NCBI GenBank assembly: GCA_964597495.1
Contig: CAZQYC010000005.1
Coordinates: 1-64,000, forward strand
From: CAZQYC01 sp964597495
Lineage (GTDB): Bacteria > Pseudomonadota > Gammaproteobacteria > Steroidobacterales > Steroidobacteraceae
Reading direction: 5' to 3'
Length of the DNA: 64,000 bases
The notes below the pieces were generated by a model. It searched no databases. It worked only from the letters and a program-made list of their open reading frames with translations, and had not been told where the DNA came from. Below are positions 56,332 to 64,000 of the stretch, piece after piece. The position numbers and the translations under genes were made by a program. Numbering within the stretch: position 1 is the first letter of the stretch; each line of letters opens with the position of its first letter.

Positions 56332-56826
56332 TTAGGGTTCGGTCGGACAATATCGCGCATTAATAAATTTTTGATCGCGATCACCGTCGTGTGCAGGATC
56401 TGTTGTCCTCCGAAATATTCTAACGTTACTTCCTAACGCTGCTAGTCGCTTACTTGGCAGAGCACTTGATACCTCAATGAAACCAGGGCTAAAGACGGAA
56501 GTGTCTGCTTGAATGTCTTCGACACCCCTCGTTCGACGGGATTTCGGAACTGTCCATTCCTCTGTTGCATACGTTCCATCTGGTCCGGATCGGACGAACG
56601 ATTTTTTTAGACATACGGAACGTCCATGTACTAGGTTGCTCTGATATCCAGACCACAGTATCAGCACTTCAACGCCCGGTAATGGCACGAGATTCCATTG
56701 TTCCTTCGGAGCTTCGAAGTTCGTTACCTCCAACAGTAGTCCAGATTCGCGCTTCCCGTGATAGTTACATGCTGTCACAGAAAACATAGCCAGCAACATC
56801 AAGATGTATTGTCTTTGTCTAACCAT
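56332..56826 (-). CDS. Putative lipoprotein, 164 aa
   Basis: From ATG 56826: MVRQRQYILMLLAMFSVTAC is a lipoprotein signal with lipobox VTAC (Cys 20). The mature part begins NYHGKRESG, then SGLLLEVTNFEAPKEQW and V-rich strands. First (5'-most) gene of array B. The frame extends to 56910 but the extra residues look like poor leader. Between it and hrpB (56911-57076) I see a short attC-like remnant (GAGTTAGC at 56940) but no integrase or attI. Confidence 0.75.
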   Translation of the reverse strand: MVRQRQYILMLLAMFSVTACNYHGKRESGLLLEVTNFEAPKEQWNLVPLPGVEVLILWSGYQSNLVHGRSVCLKKSFVRSGPDGTYATEEWTVPKSRRTRGVEDIQADTSVFSPGFIEVSSALPSKRLAALGSNVRIFRRTTDPAHDGDRDQKFINARYCPTEP

Positions 56827-57076
56827 ATCTGACCAACAAGAACTGGGGGAAATAATTGTCGGGATAAAAAGCGACATGCGGTGCGGCTGCATATGATTTA
56901 TTCGTTCCATCTTATAGGCTTACCCACGTTCGTAAAGCGGAGTTAGCTCTGTGATATACGACTTTTGACGCTGTACGCGGGAAGGCTAGCCAAGCACCGT
57001 GACTGCGTCAACTCTGCACGTAATACAAAAAGCCGTTGGCAAGTTAATAGTGGAACGCGAACGGTCCTACTAGGAT

Positions 57077-59608
57077 TCACTTTCTCGGCTTGGCGCGCGC
57101 CGTTGCCTCAGCTTGTAGCGGATCGTCGGGCCAGTAGTGTTTGGGATAGCGTCCTTTCAAATCCTTTTTCACGTCGTGATAACCCCGTGCCCAGAAGCTC
57201 GCGAGGTCTTGCGTGGTTTGCACGGGTCGTCGTGCCGGCGACAGCAATTGCATCAGCACACTCACTCGTCCGCCGCCGATGCGCGGGGTTTCGGTTAAGC
57301 CGAACACTTCTTGCAAGCGCACCGACAGAGTCGGGGGATCGCCCGAGTAGTCGATGGGAATGTGCGATCCGCTTGGAACGAGCAAGTGGGTCGGTGCGAG
57401 TTCGTCGAGTCGTGTCTGTTGATTCCAATTCAAAAGTGCGAGCAGCGTTGCATGCACGTCGATGCGTGCAAGATGATCGCGGCGCGTGATGCCGTTGAGC
57501 CAAGGACCGAGCCACGCTTCCAAATTCTTCAATAAACTTTCGTTGTTTACAGCCGGCCACGGTTCTTGCGCGTTGCTATCGACTCGGCGCAGCAACTCAA
57601 TGCGCGCTTGCAGAGTGCGTGCTTCAGTCGTCCAAGGCAGCACATCGATTCCAAGCAATCGAAGGCCGGTGAGCATGGCCACAGCAAGCGCATCGGGGTC
57701 GGGCTTTTCGATGCGTCGACTGGACAGCACCAGCGCACCGAGCGTCCGCTCGGTACGAGCGATCACTGCTTGTTCACGCTCGTCCCATTCGATGCGCGAT
57801 TCGTTTTTAATCGACTGTGCGAAATGAGATTCGAGTGTCTCGCGTCCGAGAGGCGCCGCTAAGCGAATGCGCGCTTCGCGGTCACTGTCGTCGAGTTCGG
57901 CGACCACGAGAAACTCGGCTTTGGCGAGATTTTGCGGATCGACCAATACGGCGCCACGTCCGCCCGACAACAGGTAGCGGCGTCCTAATTCTCGTGCTTG
58001 CGCGATTCGATCCGGAAAAGCCCACGCCAGCAGAATGCCGATGTCGTCGTCGCTTGCGACCGAACGCTCTTTCGATTCAAGCCGTTGCTCGAACAGTTCG
58101 GCACTCTTTACTATGCGTTGCTTCGCGCCGCGATCGATCTCGGCGCCGGCAACGCTTTCGCCGCGAAGTGCATCGATACGCAAGCGAATATCCACATCGC
58201 GAGGTTGACCTGGGCGATAACGAATCGGATCGCGTTCGCTTAACAGCGCAGCGAGCAATGCAGCCGAACGGGTTCGAGAAAGTGAACGAGCGCGCAACAA
58301 CATATGCGCAAGTCGCGGATGAGCTCCCAACTCCGACATGGCGCGACCGTGTTCCGTAATCCGTCCGTTGGCATCCAGTGCTTCGAGCGAAGTCAGTAAA
58401 TCCCGTGCCTGCGCCATCGTTGCAGCAGGTGGCGCGTCGAGCCAATGCAAAGTGTCCGCATCAAGATTGCCCCACGTGGCTAATTCAAGTGCCAGCGGAG
58501 CAAGATCGGCTTCGATCATTTCCGCCGGAGTTTGTGCGGCAAGTGCTGCCTGTTCGCTTTCCGACCACAATCGATAACACACACCAGCCTCGACGCGCCC
58601 CGCGCGGCCGCGCCGTTGGTCGGCCGATGCGCGCGAAATCTTCACAGTATCGAGCCGGCTCATTCCCGTGACCGGATCGAATCGCGAGCGGCGCGCAAGT
58701 CCCGAGTCGATCACGATGCGCACGCCTTCGATCGTCAAACTCGTTTCGGCGATGTTGGTCGTGAGCACGATCTTGCGGCGACCCGCTTCGCTCGGTTTGA
58801 TGGCGGCATCTTGTTCCGCGGGCGGCAATTCGCCGTAAAGCGGTCGAACAAAAGTCGTCTTCGGAAGCTGGCCCTCCTCCAGCATGCGCTGCACGCGATG
58901 AATCTCGCCTTGTCCCGGTAGAAACACCAACATGTCGCCGGTTTGCTCGGCGTGCGCACGAAGAACCGCGGCAACAACGTTTCTAACAACGTCGTCTTGC
59001 CCAGGCCCCGCGCCTCGGGCCCCACGCCCTTGGTAAACCGTCTCCACCGGATACGCTCGCCCCTCCGACGTCACGATAGGCGCATTGCCTAGCAAACGCG
59101 CAATCGCTGCGCCATCGAGCGTCGCGGACATCACCAGTATTTTTAGATCGTCACGCAATTGCTGTTGAACGTCGAGACACAGCGCCAGCCCCAAATCGCC
59201 CTGCAAGTTGCGTTCGTGAAATTCGTCGAAGATCACAAGAGCGACACCTTCGAGCGCGGCATCACGCTGCAATTGCCGCGTGAGGATGCCTTCCGTCACT
59301 ACTTCGATCCGAGTTGAGCGGCTCACCTTGCTGTCGAGCCGCGTGCGATAGCCGATCGTTTGGCCGACGGGTTCGCGGAGCTGCGAGGCCATTCGCATTG
59401 CAACCGTTCGAGCGGCAAGCCGCCTCGGTTCGAGCATGACGATTCGGTTTGTCTTTAGCCAGAGCTCATCAAGCAGGGCGAGCGGAACGCCGGTGGATTT
59501 GCCCGCACCCGGCGGCGCTTGTAGCACCACGCTGCGATGACTCGCGAGCGCCGCTTTGAGTCCCGGCAGAGCCTCTACTATCGGCAACGCATTCAAGTGG
59601 AAACTCAA
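57077..59608 (-). CDS. hrpB: ATP-dependent helicase HrpB
   Basis: 843 residues, normal for HrpB. VVLQAPPGAGKSTGVPLALL (Walker A region, about 27-46), VIFDEFHERNLQGDLGLAL (DEAH/DEFH box), LVFLPGQGEIHRVQRML, VLTTNIAETSLTIEGV and DQRRGRAGRVEAGVCYRLWSE are DEAH-helicase motifs, and the C-terminal HrpB-specific region follows. Role in RNA metabolism is poorly known. Overlaps the next gene (rluB) by 4 bp. Confidence 0.97.
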   Translation of the reverse strand: MSFHLNALPIVEALPGLKAALASHRSVVLQAPPGAGKSTGVPLALLDELWLKTNRIVMLEPRRLAARTVAMRMASQLREPVGQTIGYRTRLDSKVSRSTRIEVVTEGILTRQLQRDAALEGVALVIFDEFHERNLQGDLGLALCLDVQQQLRDDLKILVMSATLDGAAIARLLGNAPIVTSEGRAYPVETVYQGRGARGAGPGQDDVVRNVVAAVLRAHAEQTGDMLVFLPGQGEIHRVQRMLEEGQLPKTTFVRPLYGELPPAEQDAAIKPSEAGRRKIVLTTNIAETSLTIEGVRIVIDSGLARRSRFDPVTGMSRLDTVKISRASADQRRGRAGRVEAGVCYRLWSESEQAALAAQTPAEMIEADLAPLALELATWGNLDADTLHWLDAPPAATMAQARDLLTSLEALDANGRITEHGRAMSELGAHPRLAHMLLRARSLSRTRSAALLAALLSERDPIRYRPGQPRDVDIRLRIDALRGESVAGAEIDRGAKQRIVKSAELFEQRLESKERSVASDDDIGILLAWAFPDRIAQARELGRRYLLSGGRGAVLVDPQNLAKAEFLVVAELDDSDREARIRLAAPLGRETLESHFAQSIKNESRIEWDEREQAVIARTERTLGALVLSSRRIEKPDPDALAVAMLTGLRLLGIDVLPWTTEARTLQARIELLRRVDSNAQEPWPAVNNESLLKNLEAWLGPWLNGITRRDHLARIDVHATLLALLNWNQQTRLDELAPTHLLVPSGSHIPIDYSGDPPTLSVRLQEVFGLTETPRIGGGRVSVLMQLLSPARRPVQTTQDLASFWARGYHDVKKDLKGRYPKHYWPDDPLQAEATARAKPRK

Positions 59609-60462
59609 GCGCGAGACGGTTCGAGCACGGCGGCTCGCAAACGATCAACGTCTTTTTTCCCTAGCAATTTGCTCTGTCCGGGCTTTAAATCGCCCACGCG
59701 CAGCGGGCCGATGGCGATACGTTCGAGTTCGCGGACTTTGAGCCCGACGCGCGCGAGCATGCGGCGAATTTCCCGGTTCTGTCCTTCGCGAAGCGTCACG
59801 CTCATCACCGTGCGGTCGCCGCGGCTGCGATCGACGAAGCGCTTGATGATCCGCACGGATTCCATCGACGCTTTCTTCGCCGCCTTGCTGCCTGTCGAGT
59901 CCGGCGTGATCAGATACATGCCGCGGCGCAGCTTCTGCAATTGTTCTTCGCTCGCAAGACCCGTAGTCGTCACTCGATATTCTTTTGCAATGCCGATCCG
60001 CGGATGCGTGAGTTGATACGCAAGGTCGCCGTCGTTCGTGATCAATAGCAATCCGGTGGAATCGCCATCGAGCCGTCCAACCGGGAACAGCCGCTCTTCA
60101 TTCTTAAGCGCGGGCGGCAAAAGCGACATAACGTTGCGACGGCCCAATTCATCGCGGGTGGTGGAAATGATTCCCTTGGGCTTATTCACCAAGACATAGA
60201 TGAGTTTCCGCGTCTCGACGGCGACGGTGGCGGGTTGGCTCGCACTGATGTCGACCGGCAAGCCATCGAAGGTCACCACGTCTTTCGACGGATCGACGAA
60301 GCAAGGCAGTGCCGTCACCTCGCGGCCATTCACGTGGATTCGGCCGTCCAGAATGAGTTGCTCGCAGTCGCGGCGCGCGGCGATGCCGGCATCGGCCAAG
60401 CATTTTTGGAGACGAACGGTATGAACGGGACGCGTCGCGTCGCGGGATCGAGAAGGGGTCAT
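59605..60462 (-). CDS. rluB: 23S rRNA pseudouridine synthase, RluB type
   Basis: 285 residues. S4 domain at the N-terminus (RLQKCLADAGIAARRDCEQLILDGRIHVNGREV, 17-50), then the RsuA-family motif FPVGRLDGDSTGLLLITNDGDLA (catalytic Asp about 127) and EKEYRVTTTG..., GQNREIRRMLARVG. It modifies U2605 of 23S rRNA if it is RluB; RluE/F alternatives are possible. The stop overlaps the hrpB start. Confidence 0.9.
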   Translation of the reverse strand: MTPSRSRDATRPVHTVRLQKCLADAGIAARRDCEQLILDGRIHVNGREVTALPCFVDPSKDVVTFDGLPVDISASQPATVAVETRKLIYVLVNKPKGIISTTRDELGRRNVMSLLPPALKNEERLFPVGRLDGDSTGLLLITNDGDLAYQLTHPRIGIAKEYRVTTTGLASEEQLQKLRRGMYLITPDSTGSKAAKKASMESVRIIKRFVDRSRGDRTVMSVTLREGQNREIRRMLARVGLKVRELERIAIGPLRVGDLKPGQSKLLGKKDVDRLRAAVLEPSRA

Positions 60463-60771
60463 GCGGCTATGGTACGTGATCCGATAGCACTCTTCTCTTT
60501 CCCTTCATCCCGCCTGCCCTCACCCGCGCTGCGCGCGACCGTCGAAGGCGACTCCTGTCCGACCCCGGCCAATGCTGTCCCTGCATTGGCGCTCGCTCGG
60601 TCCAACGACACATTGAGTGTCGTTGGAAAGTCATCCTCGACTCGCCCCGCAACCGGGAGAGGTGTTCCTAACTGCCTTTTCTAACTAGAGGAGCGGCCCT
60701 TCGTTACTCCCTCTCCCGGTTGCGGGAGAGGGTTGGGGTGAGGGCTCTGACTCCGAGCGAATATTGACGCC
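60463..60771. other. REP/hairpin-rich gap before the peroxidase-like gene
   Basis: 309 bp without a gene. Three hairpins: GCCAATGC (60568) / GCATTGGC (60583-60590); TCCAACGACAC (60601-60611) / GTGTCGTTGGA (60617-60627), a perfect 11-bp stem; and a REP CCCTCTCCC-ggttgc-GGGAGAGGG (60709-60744). The region also carries CCCTCACCC-type fragments (60518 area). Confidence 0.75.
60709..60744. repeat. REP-like repeat
   Basis: CCCTCTCCCGG-tt-GCGGGAGAGGG followed by TTGGGGTGAGGG; same family as the copies near 21.2 and 30-31 kb. Confidence 0.88.
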
Positions 60772-62376
60772 TTATTGCGGAAACGGCGGCCAATACTTGG
60801 GATTGCCGTTCTCGTCGACCACCAGGCTTCTCGTGCCGGGCGGCAAGATCTGCAAGGTCTTCAAGAACTCGATGATGGCGCCTTGATCGTACGAGCTCAA
60901 CAATTGAAACGCCTGTCTCGATGCCAGCGCTTCGCCCGAGTGCGCGAGAATGGCTTGACGCAGAGTCGCAAATTTTCCGTGATGGAAGAACGGCATTTCA
61001 CTGGCGTCACCCCACAACTTGCGTGTCAGGAAGCGGCTATTGCCGGCGAAAAACGCCGGCGATCCCGCCGGTTCGTTCATGTCGATCGGATCGCGATTCG
61101 GATCGTTCGGACCGCTCGTGATGTCGTGCAACTTAAGATCGGTGAACGCCGGGACATAGACGACACCGTTGACGGGCGTTAGGCGCGGCGGCGGCAGCGT
61201 GGGATTGGTCAAATCCACGGAGACCGGCGCGGCCTCACCCACGCGCAAATTTCCAGCCGGGTTATAGGGATTCGGTTCGCTAAATACCCAGCCGTTATTG
61301 GTGAGCGGCAAGCTCGGCACGTGGCAGCCGGCGCAACGGATTGCGACGAATTTTCTTTCGCCCGTAAGTACGGCCGCTTGAACGGCGGGATCGTTGGGAA
61401 TAACGCGGCCCGGTACCGGCAACGTGGCTTGGAACAGCGACGCCGCAGTGACATCGGCGCGCGTCAATTCGTTTCTGAAGCCGTCGCCGTCGGGATCCGT
61501 ATTCACACCGAAGCGTTCCGTCGATTGAATGCCGTGGTGATGATTAAAAGCGTTATTCGTGAACTGCCGCAGCGATACGACCGTGCCCGATTGATGGAAG
61601 GGCAGCACGATCAAGCTCGGCGGCGTTGCACCGCTGGTTAAAAGACTCGGTGCAGGCAGACCTTCGACCTTCGATGTGTCCCAAGTGCCGTCCGCGCGGC
61701 GAGTGAGCCTGCCGAACGAAACGCCCTTGGTAGTCAGGATTCGGGTCGACCCGCTTGGAATGGAATTTCGAATCCATTGCAGCTCGGCGGTCATTTGCCG
61801 CGCCAGCATTTCGATGAATCCCGATCCGTTCTCGCCGACCGTGTTGCGCGAGTTGCTGATCGTGTTCAACGTGACGAATTCGCTTCTCTCATTCACCGCA
61901 CCTTTCGTCGGAATTAAATCGTTGTGATCGAAGGTGGCGAAATCGAAACGCTGCGCCGGAACGAAAGCGTTGACGGCGAAGTCGCCGCCGCCGCCCAAGA
62001 ACGGCCGGTTGTGGCAGGAGACGCAACCGTTGGCGTCCGGTGCGGAGATGCGATTGTGATTCCGTGGAAAGACGAGCGGATCGCTTGGATCCGACAGCGG
62101 CGCACCGTTGCCCTTGGTCAGCGGTCGCCCACCACCTTCCTGGGGTGTCCATAGCGCTGAGAACAAAAGTTTGCCGTGTTCGATCAATACTAGCGGCGGT
62201 CGCGCATATTCTTCGCCGTCTTGAAGATGCCGGGGAACCGACACTTCATCGCCGATCCCGGCAAACGTGATGCCGGTGACGGCAGAAGCACCGAGTAAAC
62301 CGATCAGCAACTGCACTCGTCGTCTACCGCGGTGTGGATTAGCGTCCTTGGATTGATGGTCGTTGGAGGTCTGCAT
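60772..62376 (-). CDS. Di-haem oxidoreductase, putative peroxidase
   Basis: 534 residues. An N-terminal TM/signal (VQLLIGLLGASAVTGITFAG, about 21-40). Two haem c sites: GCVSCHNRPF (CVSCH 118-122) and RCAGCHVPS (CAGCH 348-352). The long linker and GFRNELTRADVTAASLFQAT are typical of the DHOR/COG3488 family. Expected in the periplasm; electron acceptor or peroxidase role not proven. First of the haem-protein group. Confidence 0.9.
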   Translation of the reverse strand: MQTSNDHQSKDANPHRGRRRVQLLIGLLGASAVTGITFAGIGDEVSVPRHLQDGEEYARPPLVLIEHGKLLFSALWTPQEGGGRPLTKGNGAPLSDPSDPLVFPRNHNRISAPDANGCVSCHNRPFLGGGGDFAVNAFVPAQRFDFATFDHNDLIPTKGAVNERSEFVTLNTISNSRNTVGENGSGFIEMLARQMTAELQWIRNSIPSGSTRILTTKGVSFGRLTRRADGTWDTSKVEGLPAPSLLTSGATPPSLIVLPFHQSGTVVSLRQFTNNAFNHHHGIQSTERFGVNTDPDGDGFRNELTRADVTAASLFQATLPVPGRVIPNDPAVQAAVLTGERKFVAIRCAGCHVPSLPLTNNGWVFSEPNPYNPAGNLRVGEAAPVSVDLTNPTLPPPRLTPVNGVVYVPAFTDLKLHDITSGPNDPNRDPIDMNEPAGSPAFFAGNSRFLTRKLWGDASEMPFFHHGKFATLRQAILAHSGEALASRQAFQLLSSYDQGAIIEFLKTLQILPPGTRSLVVDENGNPKYWPPFPQ

Positions 62377-62720
62377 CGTTCTGCTCCTCGTTTGAGTTAA
62401 ATAATGTCAATACTAGTTCGTCGTTTTGTCGGCGCTTCGGGGAACCGCGCGCGACGCTTGGTGTTGTCTACTCTTCAAGCGATAGAAGCGGAAACGACCA
62501 ATCATCGGCGAACGATATTTTTCGCCGTGTCGAATTGTCATGCCGTCGACATACCAGCGACACAGGTTGCAGCTAAGACAAGGTCTAAATTATTGCGTGT
62601 CGCCACTGCATTCCGTATCCAAAGAGCGACATCGATGCACGATCGATCGACCACCGTGCATCGCGTTTGGCACTTAAACCACTGCATCGCTGTGCCGCAA
62701 TGCAATCAATAATTTCTCTC
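62377..62720. other. Gap upstream of the peroxidase-like gene
   Basis: 344 bp without a gene. Contains a 9-bp inverted repeat CGATGCACG (62633-62641) / CGTGCATCG (62655-62663), perhaps a terminator or regulatory hairpin after the DUF3365 gene, and the probable promoter of the peroxidase gene near 62400-62450. Confidence 0.5.
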
Positions 62721-63299
62721 TTACTTCTTCGGAATTCGAATGACGATGCCGCCCATGACGTCGTTAAGTTTGAAATCGGTGCGCGGACTGTCTTTATGCT
62801 CGTTATGGCATTCGATACAAGCGCGCGATATGGCGCGATCCGCGTAGACGGCGGTGAAATAAGTTTCGTTGCCGAGTTTTTCTTCCGTGTAGAACGGTTT
62901 GTCGGGCGTTTTCTCGACCGCTGCCAAGCCTTCTTTTTCGGCCGCGGTTTTCGGCGCATTTTGTTTGTTCACCGCCCACAGCGACAACAAGGCGTAACTG
63001 AACCCCGCGTTCTTCTTAGCCACGGCTTCCGAACCGAAGCGCAGCATCTGCGCCGGCAAGAGCAGCGCTTTGTCGTCTTTCCAATGCTCGCTGGCTTCGA
63101 TCACTTTCTCTTCGTTCTGCAATCGATTCACGATCATCTTGGTATAGACGGTTCGATCCGCATCCAGCACCGCGTGCAGAGAGTCGGCCATTCGCTGATA
63201 CGACACGCCAGTGCCCTCTGCGTGGACGGTCGCTCCGAAAAACGCGAGTGCCGCTCCGCTCACACTCTTGAAAACCACAGTTCGCATGTTCATGTTCAA
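62721..63299 (-). CDS. DUF3365 domain c-type haem protein
   Basis: 192 residues. A signal peptide (about 1-27, FKSVSGAALAFFGATVHA). One haem motif ACIECHNEHKDSP (CIECH 161-165) near the C-terminus; VYTKMIVNRLQ, WKDDKALLLPAQMLRFGSEAVAKKNAGFSYALLSLWAVNKQNAPKTAAEKEGL are typical of DUF3365/Tll0287-like proteins that bind haem c in a PAS-like fold. Likely periplasmic redox or sensor protein. Confidence 0.88.
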   Translation of the reverse strand: MNMNMRTVVFKSVSGAALAFFGATVHAEGTGVSYQRMADSLHAVLDADRTVYTKMIVNRLQNEEKVIEASEHWKDDKALLLPAQMLRFGSEAVAKKNAGFSYALLSLWAVNKQNAPKTAAEKEGLAAVEKTPDKPFYTEEKLGNETYFTAVYADRAISRACIECHNEHKDSPRTDFKLNDVMGGIVIRIPKK

Positions 63300-63319
63300 T
63301 CCTCTCTGTAAATTATCTT

Positions 63320-64000
63320 CTAGTGTTGACGACTGCGTTGTCGATCGTTCGAACTCGCATTCTTCGCGGCATCGGCTTTCCGATCCAGTTTCTTGGAGAC
63401 GACGCGCGCCAAGGCCATGTCGATGCTTTTAACGTGGCGCGCCGGCTGGCCGATGAAATTTCGTTCGATGAGCGCCGCGTCGGCCAGCGAATCGATCGAG
63501 AACGGCAGCCCGTGGCAATTCATGCACACCGGCCGAATCATTTTTTCGTTCGGCCGCAGCGTATCGTTCTGATTGTGCTGCACGTAAATTTGCCGCACAT
63601 CGTATTCTTCGTAGCTATGTTCGATGCGCGGCATGTGGCAAGTGGCGCAGGTCACTCCTTTGTCGGCTTCGAGTCTTCCCAGCATCTCCAGCCGCCACAA
63701 CTCCGCGTGCTTCGATAGCTCATAGTTCAGGGAATGGTTGTCGCTGTGACAGCGCAGGCAGGCTCGCACCGATGCAACTTTCACGTTGACGCTATGCGCA
63801 GCGTGGCAAGTGGTGCACGTGAGTTCGCGATGCATGGCGGACGACTTAAACGGCAACAATCCCTTCTCCGGCCGCATAGGACTCAGATCTTCCTTGAGAC
63901 GCATGCCGTGCTTGCCGGAGGTAAAACCCTCGGTCTGCAAGGCATGGCAAGTCGAGCACACTTGCTGATCGGGGTGATCGGTCCACGTCGATCCGGCGAC
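63320..64000 (-). CDS. Multihaem cytochrome c, N-terminus cut by window edge
   Basis: The frame is open to the right window edge, so the start is outside. Five haem motifs are visible in order: CSTCH, CTTCH, CLRCH, CATCH and CMNCH, the last four in the style of NrfA/HAO-like or NapC-family multihaem proteins (HMPRIEHSYEEYDVRQIY). The C-terminus RKADAAKNASSNDRQRSRQH is basic. A periplasmic electron carrier; exact family cannot be set from this part. Confidence 0.85.
   Translation of the reverse strand, partial: VAGSTWTDHPDQQVCSTCHALQTEGFTSGKHGMRLKEDLSPMRPEKGLLPFKSSAMHRELTCTTCHAAHSVNVKVASVRACLRCHSDNHSLNYELSKHAELWRLEMLGRLEADKGVTCATCHMPRIEHSYEEYDVRQIYVQHNQNDTLRPNEKMIRPVCMNCHGLPFSIDSLADAALIERNFIGQPARHVKSIDMALARVVSKKLDRKADAAKNASSNDRQRSRQH

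Noticed and set aside
1..56850. Integron integrase or attI within the window
   Set aside because: Every long frame near the array ends was read for tyrosine recombinase motifs (R...H-x-x-R...Y) and none fits. The only recombinase-like gene is the IS481 DDE transposase.

Overview
The window looks like a chromosomal segment of a gammaproteobacterium. It has two-subunit glycyl-tRNA synthetase genes beside plsC, a glnA-ntrB-ntrC (glnA-glnL-glnG) nitrogen locus, and an hrpB-rluB pair. Large chromosomal cassette arrays and REP-like repeats recall Xanthomonadales, Nevskiales or Steroidobacterales, but the genus cannot be fixed from sequence alone. No rRNA or tRNA gene was seen.

The main feature is two integron cassette arrays pointing at each other. 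Array A (left edge to about 18.9 kb) carries rightward genes, each followed by an attC site (29 listed here). Array B (about 37.1 to 56.8 kb) carries leftward genes with 34 attC sites. They flank a block of ordinary chromosomal genes and several attC sites are nearly the same in both. No integron integrase or attI is visible, so within the window both are attC clusters lacking an integrase (CALIN-like). In both arrays attC sites are well kept at the 5' side and decay towards the central block, as expected if new cassettes once entered at the 5' ends. Cassette genes are mostly small: many lipoproteins and small membrane proteins, GNAT acetyltransferases, GFA-family zinc proteins, immunity-like proteins (SUKH, WapI-like), a PchB-like lyase, a uracil-DNA-glycosylase-like protein, an exported acyl-carrier-like protein without the usual serine, a GrpB protein and an FRG-domain protein interrupted downstream by an IS481-family element.

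The central block (19-36.5 kb) holds an acyltransferase, VOC and DUF1801 genes; plsC, glyS and glyQ on the minus strand; glnA (with a sigma-54 promoter), glnL and glnG on the plus strand; a DUF559 endonuclease-like gene enclosed by inverted REP repeats with a decayed second copy 0.9 kb away; an XRE regulator and a small divergent gene sharing a 28-bp near-perfect palindrome; a membrane-anchored HtrA-like protease; an HDOD protein; a HAF-repeat secreted protein; an HAD hydrolase; a monooxygenase-fold protein; and a 42-residue small gene.

To the right of array B (57-64 kb) are hrpB and rluB, a REP-rich gap, and a leftward group of haem proteins: a di-haem peroxidase-like protein, a DUF3365 haem protein and a multihaem cytochrome c cut by the right edge.
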